A stretch of DNA of 64,000 bases from Burkholderia sp. WSM2232 (GCF_000472545.1 NZ_KI421432.1:1-64000), one strand, 5' to 3'; counted from the first letter of the stretch, positions 52,152-61,791 are shown. The notes: generated by a model not told the origin, from the letters alone. Made by a program: numbers and translations.

Positions 52152-53393
52152 ATGACAGCAACCAGATTCGATACGGTAGTGTTGGGCGCCGGCATTGTCG
52201 GCGTGTGCGTGGCCGTTCATTTGCAAAAGCGCGGCCGGCGCGTTGCACTGGTGGACCGCAAGCCGCCGGGCAACGAGACTTCGTTCGGCAACGCCGGGCT
52301 GATTCAGCGGGAAGGTGTCTACCCGTATGCATTTCCGCGCGGACTGGGTACGTTGCTTCGCTATGCGCGCAACCAGTCGCTCGACGTTCGCTACCACGCC
52401 GACGCGCTGTTTCGCGCCGCGCCGTTCCTGTGGCGATACTGGCTCAATTCGGAGCCCACAAGACACGCGGCCATTGCCAGGTCGTATTCGACGCTGATCG
52501 AGCACTGCGTGAGCGAGCACCGCGCGCTGGCCGCAGCTGCCGGCGCAAGCGCATTGCTGCGTCCAACAGGCTGGATCAAGGTGTTTCGCAGCAATGCCGC
52601 TCGAGATGCGGAATTCGCGCACGCAGAACAATGGCGGCGCGAATACGGCGTCGCATTCGAAACGCTCGACGCGGCCCGCCTGCAGCAGGTCGAGCCTGAT
52701 CTCGACAAAACGTTGCTGGGTGCGTTGCGCTACACGCAGGCAGATTCGGTGAGCGATCCCAATGCGCTCGTCACGGCCTACGCGAAATACTTCGAGAGCC
52801 TTGGCGGACGATTCTTTACCGGCGACGCCAATACGCTGCGCGACGGCTGGGAGGTCGCGACCAGCGAAGGGACGATTGCGGCTTCGTCGGCGGTGGTCGC
52901 GCTAGGGCCGTGGTCAGGCATGCTCAGCTCGCGGCTGGGTTATCGCCTGCCGCTCGGCGTCAAGCGCGGCTATCACATGCACTATGCGCCACGCACGGGG
53001 GCACGCCTGAATCATCCGGTGCTCGACGCCGAGCGCGGCTATTTACTCGCGCCAATGGCGCGCGGCATACGCCTGACGACCGGCGCCGAAATTGCGCTGC
53101 TCGACGCACCCAAAACGCCGACACAACTCGCCGCCGTCGAGCCGATTGCACGCACGCTGTTTCCGCTCGACAAGCGCCTCGACGATCAACCGTGGATGGG
53201 CGCGCGGCCTTGTACGCCGGACATGATGCCGGTTATCGGGCGCGCTGAACAACACCAGGGTTTGTGGTTCGCATTCGGCCACGCGCACCACGGACTCACG
53301 CTAGGACCGGTGACAGGCCGCCTGATCGCCGAAATGATGACGGGCGAAGAAACGCTCGTGGACACCAGGCCCTTCAGGGTGAACAGGTTCTAG
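52152..53393 (+). CDS. FAD-dependent D-amino acid dehydrogenase/oxidase (DadA family)
   Basis: A 413-residue DAO-family flavoenzyme. The dinucleotide-binding motif is VLGAGIVGVCVAVHLQKRGRRVALVD. The second FAD block is VVALGPWSGMLSSRLG, and the C-terminal end is GLWFAFGHAHHGLTLGPVTGRLIAEMM, as in DadA. It removes hydrogen and ammonia from an amino acid, most likely a D- or N-substituted one released by the upstream amidase. No DadX racemase is adjacent. Confidence 0.85.
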   Translation: MTATRFDTVVLGAGIVGVCVAVHLQKRGRRVALVDRKPPGNETSFGNAGLIQREGVYPYAFPRGLGTLLRYARNQSLDVRYHADALFRAAPFLWRYWLNSEPTRHAAIARSYSTLIEHCVSEHRALAAAAGASALLRPTGWIKVFRSNAARDAEFAHAEQWRREYGVAFETLDAARLQQVEPDLDKTLLGALRYTQADSVSDPNALVTAYAKYFESLGGRFFTGDANTLRDGWEVATSEGTIAASSAVVALGPWSGMLSSRLGYRLPLGVKRGYHMHYAPRTGARLNHPVLDAERGYLLAPMARGIRLTTGAEIALLDAPKTPTQLAAVEPIARTLFPLDKRLDDQPWMGARPCTPDMMPVIGRAEQHQGLWFAFGHAHHGLTLGPVTGRLIAEMMTGEETLVDTRPFRVNRF

Positions 53394-53424
53394 CGGCCGA
53401 TAGCGGCGGCGCACGCGGCTTCTA

Positions 53425-53697
53425 TCAGTGCAGAGGTTGCAACGCCGTCCATTGCGTCCAGCCGGTATCGCCTTGGGCCGCGCTGATACGCAACGCACGC
53501 GAACCATCCGCGAAAATGATCGATTCGGCACAACATGCTTCGGGGTCCGGAAGATCGCGCACGCCCACAAAGCCAATCTCGTGTTTGAATGCCAGATTGC
53601 CCTCGCGCAATATGTCGAGATAAGACGGCTCATCGTCGTCGAATGGCTGAGCCGTGCAACGATTCAACAGCACGGCAGCGACTTCTGCATCACACAT
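53425..53697 (-). CDS. hypothetical small acidic protein
   Basis: A 90-residue protein with a strong ribosome binding site (CAGGAGAGAG before ATG 53697). The composition is acidic with four Cys and no signal peptide. The segment YLDILREGNLAFKHEIGFVGVRDLP is protein-like. I do not recognise the family. It lies between the convergent DadA gene and the GGDEF-EAL gene on the minus strand. Confidence 0.6.
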   Translation of the reverse strand: MCDAEVAAVLLNRCTAQPFDDDEPSYLDILREGNLAFKHEIGFVGVRDLPDPEACCAESIIFADGSRALRISAAQGDTGWTQWTALQPLH

Positions 53698-53810
53698 GTC
53701 TCTCTCCTGACCAGGACAACACCGCTCGACCCGGCGGCGTTCAAGCTTGTCTTCCTGATGAAATCATTCTAGAAGTCGTGGCCGAAAAAGCCACCTGCAG
53801 CACCGCCCGC

Positions 53811-55238
53811 CTAACGCCGCCCACGCCGCCTTGCAAAGCGGCTGGCGCCCGACAGTTTGCCGCTGCAATCAGCAGCGCTGCCGGGGCGGCCGAACAGAAA
53901 GCCTTGCAGAAAATCGCAACCCATCTCGCGCAGCAGCGACGCCTGCTCCTCGGTCTCCACGCCTTCCGCCGTGACGGACATTGCGCATGCGTGGGCCATT
54001 CTCACAAGTGCATCTGCAATTGCCGCGCAGTCCTTGTCGTGCGGCAAGCCCGCCACAAATGAGCGGTCGATCTTCAGGCCGTGCGGCGAAAAGCGCTTCA
54101 GGTACGACATGGACGCATAACCGGTGCCGAAGTCGTCGATTGCGAGCCTCGAGCCCAGCCTGGTTAGCGCGGATATCGTCTCGCGTACGGTTAGGTCGTC
54201 CGGCATCAGCATGCCTTCGGTAATCTCCAGTTGCAGAGCGGACGGTTCAAGCCCCGTGTTCGCGAGGCACGCACCGACATGCCGCACGAGGCGTTCGTTG
54301 AACTGAGCCGGCGAGATATTGATGGAAACAGCCAGGTCCGGCGCAATGCTCCAGCGCCAGTCAGCAACCTGCGCGCATGCCTGCTCCAATACCCAGCCGC
54401 CGATCCTTTCCATCAGGCCCGCCTGTTCCGCGATGGGGACGAATTCCGCTGGTGAGACGTCGCCAAGCTCGCCGCTGGTCCAGCGCAATAATGCCTCCAC
54501 CGCTACGGTCTTGCGAGACGCGGCGTTCACGACTGGCTGATAGGCCAGTGTGAATTCGCCCGCGTCGAGTGCATCGCGCAGCAGTTCCTCGATTGCAAAG
54601 CGGCGCTGCGCCGCTTCGCGCATGTCGCCCGTGAAAAACTGCAAGCTACCGGGGCCCTGCGCTTTCGCGCGGCGCATCGCAGCGCCCGCATCGCGCATCA
54701 ACAAAGCCGCGTCGCGCAACTGGCCGGCGCAAAGCGCAACGCCGCCCGACGCACTTACGCGGTACTCGCGGCCCGCAATCACGAACGGCTCGGCAAACAG
54801 CGCGAGTATCTGGCGCGCATACGCCGGCAGCGTCGACACTTCGCGGTGACCGTCTGTAACAATCACAAACTCGTCGCCGCCGATGCGTGCAAGCAGGTCG
54901 TTCGCCGCCACGCAGCCCGCGAGCCGCTGCGCCACACTGCGCAACAGCCGGTCGCCCAGGTCGTAGTCGGCCATGTCGTTGATCCTGCTGAAGCAGTCCA
55001 GGTTGATGACCAGCATCGCGACATGCGCGGCCCGCGCGGATCTTAGCCACTGCTGGGCTCGTCCTGTCGCGTAGGCACGGTTGTAGACGCCGGTGAGGGA
55101 ATCGATGAACGAGCCGCGCGCAGCGTGACCATGCGCATGCGTTCGCGCAGTTGCAGCTCTGAATGCCGCGTCCGCGCATGCAGGGTGCAATCTGAAATCG
55201 GAACGAGTTTCCGATAGCACGGGAACTTGCTCAGTCAT
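53811..55238 (-). CDS. GGDEF-EAL bifunctional c-di-GMP protein
   Basis: A 475-residue cytoplasmic protein: a short N-terminus of about 45 residues, a GGDEF domain (residues 45-205, active site RIGGDEFVIV intact) and an EAL domain (residues 215-460, with EALLRW, DDFGTGYASMSYLK and EGVET intact). It has no membrane or sensor domain. Both activities, cyclase and phosphodiesterase, are possible. The ATG at 55238 follows TAGGAGTGTAACG. It could influence motility through flagella encoded elsewhere. Confidence 0.9.
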   Translation of the reverse strand: MTEQVPVLSETRSDFRLHPACADAAFRAATARTHAHGHAARGSFIDSLTGVYNRAYATGRAQQWLRSARAAHVAMLVINLDCFSRINDMADYDLGDRLLRSVAQRLAGCVAANDLLARIGGDEFVIVTDGHREVSTLPAYARQILALFAEPFVIAGREYRVSASGGVALCAGQLRDAALLMRDAGAAMRRAKAQGPGSLQFFTGDMREAAQRRFAIEELLRDALDAGEFTLAYQPVVNAASRKTVAVEALLRWTSGELGDVSPAEFVPIAEQAGLMERIGGWVLEQACAQVADWRWSIAPDLAVSINISPAQFNERLVRHVGACLANTGLEPSALQLEITEGMLMPDDLTVRETISALTRLGSRLAIDDFGTGYASMSYLKRFSPHGLKIDRSFVAGLPHDKDCAAIADALVRMAHACAMSVTAEGVETEEQASLLREMGCDFLQGFLFGRPGSAADCSGKLSGASRFARRRGRR

Positions 55239-55488
55239 CGTTACACTCCTATGCTAAGCGTTACATATCAATCTGCTGACATCCAGCTTATGTAGTCAGA
55301 TACCTTTTAAAAACATCTAGGACTACGTCGCAAATGACTTCGTCATGACAGGAAAAAAAGCACTCAGACCTTGCAGCCGTGCCTCCACGATATGCCGGCA
55401 TAGGACACTTGAGAATGGGCCGCGTTGATGAACGCGTAAACCAACACCGAACGCTCCGCCGCATGCCCCAAACCGCTAAGCCACACTT

Positions 55489-56442
55489 ATGAAAATCCAC
55501 CAACTGCGTGTACTGATCGCGATTGCAGACGCGGGCAGCGTCAGAGGCGCCGCTCGTGCGCTGGCTTCTTCGCCCGCTGCCGTGACGCAAAACATCCAGC
55601 AGCTTGAAGAAACGGTGCACATGCAGCTAGTTGTACGCACTTCGTCGGGCGTGACGCTCACGGCGTGCGGGCAAACACTGCTGGCCCATGCGCGGCTCGT
55701 CGCCGCTCAGATGACGCGCGCACATCAGGCTATGGACGCCATGCGCGGCGAACCGAGTGGGCGTCTTTCAATTGCCGTGACCGCGTGGGTCGCGTTGACC
55801 TTTCTGCCCGAAGCCGTGGAGCGTTTTCGCGCCAGAATGCCCGCAATCCAGCTGGAATTGTTCGAGGGGCTGCTCGCCATCGCAACACCGCGTCTACGCG
55901 ACGGCAGTCTGGACATTTACGTGGGGCGGCAAGCGCCTGGCGCGACAACCACTTGCGATTTCAACTATCAGCCGCTCTTCGCCACCAGCCGCGCGATCGT
56001 GGCTCGCCGCGGCCATCCGCGTGCAGAAGCCCGTTCTCTCGCGGACCTGCTCGACGACGACTGGCTGGTTGCGCTCGATCCTGAGACGGAAGGGCAGGCG
56101 TCCTATCAGATGTTCGCCCGCTATGGCTTGCCCGTGCCGCGCAGCATCCATTTTCTGCACTCGCTCACGGTAGCGCTCGCCCTCCTCAAGCGCACGGACA
56201 TGGTGAGCATTTTCCCGTGGCCGCTCGTCGAGCTGTGCGCCGCGCGCGACGGTTTGTGCGCGATCCCGCTACGGGAAGAACTGGACGACTCCACCGTCGG
56301 CATCATCATGCGCACCGGCGAGCCTGCCGATGCTGCGGCGCGATGCTTTATCGAGTGCCTGCTCGAAACGATCCGCGACGAATCATGGGACCGCAGCCCG
56401 GACATCCGCCGGGCCATGCAATCCGTGGAAGTACTGGTGTGA
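55489..56442 (+). CDS. LysR-family transcriptional regulator
   Basis: A 317-residue LysR-type protein with the N-terminal winged helix (MKIHQLRVLIAIADAGSVRG, ALASSPAAVTQNIQQLEE) and an effector-binding domain. It is divergent from the GGDEF-EAL gene over a 250-bp region and convergent with the mctP operon. No clear partner gene or target is evident. Its ribosome binding site is weak. Confidence 0.86.
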   Translation: MKIHQLRVLIAIADAGSVRGAARALASSPAAVTQNIQQLEETVHMQLVVRTSSGVTLTACGQTLLAHARLVAAQMTRAHQAMDAMRGEPSGRLSIAVTAWVALTFLPEAVERFRARMPAIQLELFEGLLAIATPRLRDGSLDIYVGRQAPGATTTCDFNYQPLFATSRAIVARRGHPRAEARSLADLLDDDWLVALDPETEGQASYQMFARYGLPVPRSIHFLHSLTVALALLKRTDMVSIFPWPLVELCAARDGLCAIPLREELDDSTVGIIMRTGEPADAAARCFIECLLETIRDESWDRSPDIRRAMQSVEVLV

Positions 56443-56485
56443 TGCATGAGCCCTTCCGGGCGCGAGGCTCGTGCTGCTGCAAATG

Positions 56486-56516
56486 AAAAACGCCGCGAGC
56501 GTACGGCTCGCGGCGT
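56486..56516 (-). terminator. terminator of the mctP operon
   Basis: ACGCCGCGAGC (56490-56500) and GCTCGCGGCGT (56506-56516) enclose GTACG. On the minus strand the stem is followed by TTTTT. Confidence 0.85.
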
Positions 56517-56543
56517 CGGTAACGCTGAGTCAGAAGCGGACGA

Positions 56544-58025
56544 TCAGGCGGTCGCAGCCACTCGCCGAGGCGACACGGCCGAGACGACAAACGCCACCAC
56601 AACGTTCGCCACGAGTGCGATCAGGCCAATGTAGACGGGATATACCGCATCGCCGAGATGCAGTGCGAACACCGGCTTGAGCCCTTGAGACACCGCAAGC
56701 GAAGTGCCGAGCACGATGCCGACCAGCCAGCCGCTAAAGAGCCCAGGCGTGTTCAGGCGACGCGTGTACAGCGAGAAAACGATCGCCGGGAAGATCTGCA
56801 AGATCCACACGCCGCCGAGCAGTTGCAGGTCGATTGCGTATTGCGTCGGCAGGAACACGATGAACAGCAGCGCACCGAACTTCACGACGAGCGAGACGAT
56901 CTTCGCATTGGCCGCTTCGGCTTCAGGCGTGATGTTCGGCGAAACTAGCGGACGCCACAAATTGCGCGTGAACAGGTTGGCCGCGCCGATCGACATGATC
57001 GCCGCGGGCACCAGCGCGCTGATTGCAATGGCTGCCGCCGAAAAACCGACGAACCACGACGGGAACAGCGTGCTGAAGAGCGCCGGCACTATGTCCGAAG
57101 CAGACTTCACGTGTACGCCGGCCGCGATCGCCATATAGCCGAGCAACGCAATCAAGCCCAGCAGCAGCGTATAGGCCGGCAGGAAGATCGCGTTCTTGCG
57201 CACCGTATTCGCCGACGATGACGACAGCACGGCCGTCATCGTGTGCGGGTACATGAAGGCCGCGAGCGCCGAACCCAACGCGAGCGATGCATACGCGGTG
57301 AACTGCGCAGGCTTCAGGATGATGCCGGTTGCGCCGCCCTTGGCCTTGAAGTACGTATCCGCTGCGTCGAACACATGAGCGTAGCCGCCGAGCTTGGCCG
57401 GAATCAGCCACACCGCCGCAATCACGACGATGTAGATCATGATGTCCTTCACGAACGCGATCATCGCCGGCGCGCGCAAGCCGCTTGCGTACGTGTACAG
57501 CGCGAGAATCACGAAGGCGACGATCAACGGCAATTCGCCGGTCACGCCGAGCCCCTTGATCACCACCTGCATGCCGACCAGTTGCAGCGCAATGTACGGC
57601 ATGGTCGCGACGATGCCGGTCAGCGCGACCGCTGCCGGAAACCACTTGCCGCCATACTCGCCGTGCACGTAGTCTGCTGCGGTGATGTGGTGTTTTGCAT
57701 GTGCGATTTTCCACAGCTTCGGCATGACTGCGAACACGAACGGGTAAACGATGATCGTGTACGGTAGTGCAAAGAAGCCATACGCACCGACGGAATAGAC
57801 CAGTGCCGGCACGGCGATCACCGTATATGCGGTGTAGAAGTCGCCGCCGACCAGGAACCAGGAGATGACCGTGCCGAACTGCCGGCCGCCCAGACCCCAC
57901 TCGTGCAATTGCGTCAGATCCCCGCGTTTCCAGCGAGCGGCAAAGAAGCCGATGACCGTGACAAGAACAAAGAACGCGATGAAGACGGTCATCGCCACCG
58001 GATTGACGGGATTCAGGTCGCTCAT
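56544..58025 (-). CDS. mctP: monocarboxylate permease MctP (sodium:solute symporter family)
   Basis: A 493-residue, 13-helix SSS-family transporter from ATG 58025, whose start overlaps the DUF3311 stop by 4 bp. Family blocks are LVGGDFYTAYTVIAVPALVY, ADYVHGEYGGKW and NAIFLPAYTLLLGLIALLGYMA. MctP-type permeases take up lactate, pyruvate, alanine or acetate. The DUF3311 partner upstream and a divergent mctSR-like two-component pair strengthen this assignment. In Rhizobium, MctSR is needed for mctP expression. Confidence 0.87.
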   Translation of the reverse strand: MSDLNPVNPVAMTVFIAFFVLVTVIGFFAARWKRGDLTQLHEWGLGGRQFGTVISWFLVGGDFYTAYTVIAVPALVYSVGAYGFFALPYTIIVYPFVFAVMPKLWKIAHAKHHITAADYVHGEYGGKWFPAAVALTGIVATMPYIALQLVGMQVVIKGLGVTGELPLIVAFVILALYTYASGLRAPAMIAFVKDIMIYIVVIAAVWLIPAKLGGYAHVFDAADTYFKAKGGATGIILKPAQFTAYASLALGSALAAFMYPHTMTAVLSSSSANTVRKNAIFLPAYTLLLGLIALLGYMAIAAGVHVKSASDIVPALFSTLFPSWFVGFSAAAIAISALVPAAIMSIGAANLFTRNLWRPLVSPNITPEAEAANAKIVSLVVKFGALLFIVFLPTQYAIDLQLLGGVWILQIFPAIVFSLYTRRLNTPGLFSGWLVGIVLGTSLAVSQGLKPVFALHLGDAVYPVYIGLIALVANVVVAFVVSAVSPRRVAATA

Positions 58026-58219
58026 TTGACACCTCGGTACACGACGTAAATCAGTAGCGAGGTCAACGGCACCCACAGAAACTGATACCAGTAGAAAAAC
58101 GGAAAACCGGCGAACGACGGACGCGTGTCGTTATAGAAAGGCAGCCACAACAGCGCGATATACGGGAGCAAAAGAATGAGCCAAAGCCAGGACCGGCCGG
58201 CCGGTGGGGAGGTCTCCAT
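58022..58219 (-). CDS. DUF3311 small membrane protein, partner of MctP
   Basis: A 65-residue protein with two hydrophobic helices (LWLILLLPYIALLWLPFY and FFYWYQFLWVPLTSLLIYVV). The ribosome binding site TAGGAGAAG is strong. It overlaps mctP by 4 bp. DUF3311 proteins usually precede SSS-family permeases and are thought to assist them. Confidence 0.88.
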   Translation of the reverse strand: METSPPAGRSWLWLILLLPYIALLWLPFYNDTRPSFAGFPFFYWYQFLWVPLTSLLIYVVYRGVK

Positions 58220-58561
58220 GTACTTCTCCTAGATCTATTATTGACGCCGCGTTTCAGGACTCACAGTCCCGCGCGCGGAAAACCGGTACGGGCATCGGCG
58301 TGGGGTACCCAACCAACGACGCTACCGAAACCGGAGCCTGCTGTTTACCCGTTGCCGGCGCACGAGGAGAAAGAGCATGAACCACGCCCGACATCGTCAT
58401 ACGAATGGCGGAGGTGATTGCGCCGGCAGCACGGCAAAGCGTCCGCGAGACGCCATACGCCGCGGGGATGTAGTATTCGCCTTCGTACGCGTCGTTACAA
58501 GCGCGCAACTACGTAAGCCGGCTACGTATTACTACGTAGCCTGGTGGCGGTCTTTTCAACG
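58220..58561. other. 342-bp divergent region between DUF3311-mctP and mctS
   Basis: No gene is supported; a minus frame at 58254-58508 is not protein-like. It ends with a cluster of TACGTA sites just before mctS. Confidence 0.6.
58510..58538. promoter_or_regulatory. three TACGTA palindromes upstream of mctS
   Basis: TACGTA occurs at 58510-58515, 58523-58528 and 58533-58538, start-to-start spacing 13 and 10 bp, all within 55 bp of the mctS ATG. This is a candidate binding array for the NarL-type regulator encoded downstream. Confidence 0.5.
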
Positions 58562-59983
58562 ATGAAACTCAAAGCCAAGATTGTTCTGCTGGCTATCGTG
58601 CCCTTCCTCGCGGCTATTTCCAGCATCGAAATCGGTGTGCGCCGCGAAGCGACGGCGCTCGCGCACGCGCAGCATGCGACCACCCAGACCGCCTATATGG
58701 CCAGCAAGAAAATCGAGCTCAAGCATTACGTCGAGCTGGCGACATCCGCGATCGCACCGTTGTACGAAGAAGACCAGGACAACGCACGCGACGATGCGCT
58801 GCGCCGCGCGCGTGCACTCGGCATTCTGGAGAAGATGGACTTCGGCAAGGACGGCTATTTCTTCGTCTATGACATGCACGGCCGCTCGCTGATGCATCCG
58901 CGCGAGCCGGATCTCGTTGGGCGCGATCTGTCGGAGCTGCGCGATCCACAAGGCGTGCCGACCATTCAGAAGCTGCTGGCCGCCGCCGCGCAAGGCGGCG
59001 GCTATGTGCGCTATCTGTGGCATCGTCCCTCGACGGGCAAGATGGCTTCCAAGCTCGGCTACGTGGTGCCGCTCGAACGCTGGGGCTGGATGATCGGCAC
59101 GGGCATCTATCTGGACGACGTGGACAACGCGCTCGCGGACATTGACCAGCGGGCAGCGACCAATATCGACAGCACGATGATGTGGATCGACACAATGGCG
59201 CTTGCCGGGCTCGCTGCGATTGCGCTGTGTGCGCTCGTGCTCAATATCACCGAGTATCGCAGTGCGGACGCCAAACTCAAGCGGCTCGCGCAGCAGGTCG
59301 TCGAATCGCAGGAAAACGAACGCGCGCGGCTCTCGCGTGAATTGCACGACGGCATCAGCCAGATGATGGTGTCGGTAAAACTGCTGCTCGAATCGGCACT
59401 CGCCCGCTTCGAGCGCAGCGAGACGCGCGTGCCCGCTGCCGAAGCCGCCCTGTCGACCAGTCTCACGCGGCTCGGCGATACACTGCGTGAAGTACGGCGC
59501 ATTTCTCATGCATTGCGTCCCTCGATGCTGGACGACCTTGGCGTGGCGGCCGCAATCGAGCAACTCACGCGCGAACTGGGCGAACAGTCGGGCATTGAGA
59601 TCGGCTTCACACAGATCACGCATACGCACGCCGCCTCGTTGACGGATGCCGTGAACACGGTGCTGTTCCGTATTGCGCAGGAAGCGTTGACCAACATCGT
59701 GCGCCACGCGCATGCGTCCAATGCTGCGCTTGCGCTGGAAATCTCGAACGACGCGGTCACGCTCAGCATCGCCGATAATGGCCGCGGTTTCGACGTCACG
59801 CATGCGTTTGTCGGCCGCCGTTCGGGTGTGGGCTTACGGAATATGCGCGAGCGCGTGGAAGCCCTTGGTGGTACGCTCGCGCTCAGTTCGCAGCCTGGCC
59901 ACACGCTCGTCACCGCGCGCGTGCCGCTCGGCGCTGCGGCAATGCAAGTCGATAGGCAGAGTCTGCAGGAAACCTCTTCATGA
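58562..59983 (+). CDS. mctS: Cache-domain sensor histidine kinase (MctS-like)
   Basis: A 473-residue kinase from ATG 58562 (a GTG at 58544 is the alternative). It has an N-terminal helix (residues 5-24), a periplasmic sCache domain (about 25-200) containing DGYFFVYDMHGRSLMHP, a second helix near 210-230, and a NarX-type HisKA_3 dimerisation domain with His262 in SRELHDGISQ. The ATPase domain has IADNGRGFD and GLRNMRERV. The Cache domain probably senses a small carboxylate. It overlaps the response-regulator gene by 4 bp and is divergent from mctP. Confidence 0.86.
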   Translation: MKLKAKIVLLAIVPFLAAISSIEIGVRREATALAHAQHATTQTAYMASKKIELKHYVELATSAIAPLYEEDQDNARDDALRRARALGILEKMDFGKDGYFFVYDMHGRSLMHPREPDLVGRDLSELRDPQGVPTIQKLLAAAAQGGGYVRYLWHRPSTGKMASKLGYVVPLERWGWMIGTGIYLDDVDNALADIDQRAATNIDSTMMWIDTMALAGLAAIALCALVLNITEYRSADAKLKRLAQQVVESQENERARLSRELHDGISQMMVSVKLLLESALARFERSETRVPAAEAALSTSLTRLGDTLREVRRISHALRPSMLDDLGVAAAIEQLTRELGEQSGIEIGFTQITHTHAASLTDAVNTVLFRIAQEALTNIVRHAHASNAALALEISNDAVTLSIADNGRGFDVTHAFVGRRSGVGLRNMRERVEALGGTLALSSQPGHTLVTARVPLGAAAMQVDRQSLQETSS

Positions 59984-60627
59984 ACGACACATCACATCCA
60001 ACCGCCCGCCTGATTCTGGTCGACGACCACCCGCTCGTTCGCGACGGCTTGCGGGCGCGGCTCGAAGCCGTGCGCAATCTCGAAGTGGTCGGAGAGGCAG
60101 GCAACGCTCAGGAGGCGCTCGCACTTGCCGCAAGTCACGAACCACATCTGGTGTTGATGGACGTCGGCATGAATGGAATGAACGGCATCGCGCTAGCCGG
60201 CATGTTCCATGAGCGTTTTCCCGCCATCCGCGTGCTGATGCTGTCGATGCACGACAACCTGCAATACGTCACCCAGGCCGTGCGCGCAGGTGCCAGCGGT
60301 TACGTGCTGAAGGACTCGCCGGCAACCGAAATCATTCAGGCCATCAGCGCGGTGCTCGATGGCAAGACGTATTTCAGCGCCGGACTCGGCGCGCGATTGA
60401 TCCAGGCGTCGGCCATGCAATCGCCGGTTGAACGGCTTACACCACGCGAACGCGATATTCTGGATGCGCTCGCGGAAGGTTTGTCCAGCAAGCAGATCGC
60501 GCAGCGCACTGATCTGTCAGTGCGCACAGTGGAAACGCATCGCCTGAACCTGAAACGAAAGCTCGACATTGAAGGCCAGGCCGAGCTGATCAAGTTTGCG
60601 GTTGAGAACCGGCGCACGAGTCGCTAA
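59980..60627 (+). CDS. mctR: NarL/FixJ-type response regulator (MctR-like)
   Basis: A 215-residue regulator: receiver domain (residues 8-125, acidic pair LVDDHP, Asp in VLMDVGMNGM, Lys in YVLKDS) and C-terminal LuxR/GerE helix-turn-helix (ERLTPRERDILDALAEGLSS, QIAQRTDLSVRTVETHRLNL). Its ATG overlaps the kinase gene by 4 bp. It likely activates mctP. Confidence 0.9.
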   Translation: MNDTSHPTARLILVDDHPLVRDGLRARLEAVRNLEVVGEAGNAQEALALAASHEPHLVLMDVGMNGMNGIALAGMFHERFPAIRVLMLSMHDNLQYVTQAVRAGASGYVLKDSPATEIIQAISAVLDGKTYFSAGLGARLIQASAMQSPVERLTPRERDILDALAEGLSSKQIAQRTDLSVRTVETHRLNLKRKLDIEGQAELIKFAVENRRTSR

Positions 60628-60669
60628 TGCAAAGCATGTCTCGCTGCGCAATGAGTGGAGACAATCACG

Positions 60670-61239
60670 ATGACACGCTTCATGCCGGCGCGGGCACGTA
60701 CTTTGGAGCGCGCCGCTTCAGGTTTATGTCTTGCGCTGACTTTCGCTGTGTCTGCGGCAAAAAGTGAAGAACCGCGGATTAATCGAGGACATGATCCGTT
60801 CTTTCAGATTTCCAAAGCAATAGAAGACTGTCCGGTGCCCTTGGGGCCGCTCGAAACGGAACAGGAATGGCTTGCCGACAGCCATTACCGCATTGAACGC
60901 GGCAACAGTTGCTGGATTGAAGGTCGCTGCCGCTTATCGAACGCTTACCTGTACGATAAGGAAATCGCCGAAGCGGTGCAGCGGCGTCTTGCCAATATCA
61001 ACGCCGCGACTCACTGGCGCGAACAGTCGACATTGTGGCTTACGCTGCAACGCCGGTTCATTTATGTGCAAGGCTGCATTGCGTCAGGCTTCGACAAGCA
61101 GACGTTCCTCAGCGAACTCGCGAAGACCGCGGACGTGGAACGCGTGATCGACGACACGACAATTCATCCGCGTGCCTCCCAACTGCCTTATAAAACGCGT
61201 GATGACCCGGATCGGCCGGTAGTCGATCCGGGAAACTAG
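60670..61239 (+). CDS. BON-like exported protein
   Basis: A 189-residue protein from ATG 60670 with GTGGAG upstream. It has a signal peptide to about residue 33. The mature part includes ISKAIEDCPVPLGPLETEQEW and a BON-like segment (DKEIAEAVQRRLANI, then WLTLQRRFIYVQGCI), suggesting a lipid- or envelope-binding periplasmic protein. Four Cys occur in the mature part (DCPVP, NSCWI, GRCRL, QGCI), so one or two disulfides are possible. It follows mctR by 42 bp and may be cotranscribed. Confidence 0.65.
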   Translation: MTRFMPARARTLERAASGLCLALTFAVSAAKSEEPRINRGHDPFFQISKAIEDCPVPLGPLETEQEWLADSHYRIERGNSCWIEGRCRLSNAYLYDKEIAEAVQRRLANINAATHWREQSTLWLTLQRRFIYVQGCIASGFDKQTFLSELAKTADVERVIDDTTIHPRASQLPYKTRDDPDRPVVDPGN

Positions 61240-61283
61240 CTCAACTAGCTCATGGCAAAAATAGAATCCAACGGCAACCAAGG

Positions 61284-61769
61284 CTAACGTACGAGTGCAA
61301 ATGCCTCGCGGCTCGCTATTTCGGCAGCGCCATACACGCCCACAACGGTGTAGTCCGACGCGACACACTCGAATGTGGAGTCCATAAATGTAATGACGAA
61401 ATGGCGCTTGCCCAACCCCGGCAATGACACGCTCGAGAGTTCATCCACGAGAGAGGAATGAATCACTTCATGCGCCGAGTATGCGGCCAGACCGTTCGAC
61501 GCAAGCGGATGAATCCGGAGGTCGCGCTCTCCCGGCGGGCCAAGCCGGTGAAATGCGGCGTCGGGAAATAGCACTGCACAGAAGGGATCGTCGTCGGGAT
61601 TGAATGGACCGAACCGCTCGAAGTCGGACTCCGCTATCGGATAAGCGAGAATCACGCGGCGGTCGCTCGCGACAATGAATGGCTCGGCAGCGTCGGCTGC
61701 CGGATGAGGAACCGACTCCAGCAGGAGAACCTGGTCCTCCTGCCGGGATGATTCGAGCGTGCTCGTCAT
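61284..61769 (-). CDS. hypothetical protein
   Basis: A 161-residue acidic protein without signal peptide or membrane segments. Protein-like blocks are RRVILAYPIAESDFERFGPFNPDDDPF and HFVITFMDSTFECVASDYTVVGVYG. I recognise no family. It is on the minus strand 22 bp after the H-NS-like gene, so the two may be cotranscribed. Confidence 0.65.
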   Translation of the reverse strand: MTSTLESSRQEDQVLLLESVPHPAADAAEPFIVASDRRVILAYPIAESDFERFGPFNPDDDPFCAVLFPDAAFHRLGPPGERDLRIHPLASNGLAAYSAHEVIHSSLVDELSSVSLPGLGKRHFVITFMDSTFECVASDYTVVGVYGAAEIASREAFALVR

Positions 61770-61791
61770 GTACTTCGCAATTTCCGTACGA

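Noticed and set aside
58254..58508. 84-codon minus-strand frame between mctP and mctS
   Set aside because: No ribosome binding site or protein-like pattern; it lies in a divergent promoter region.
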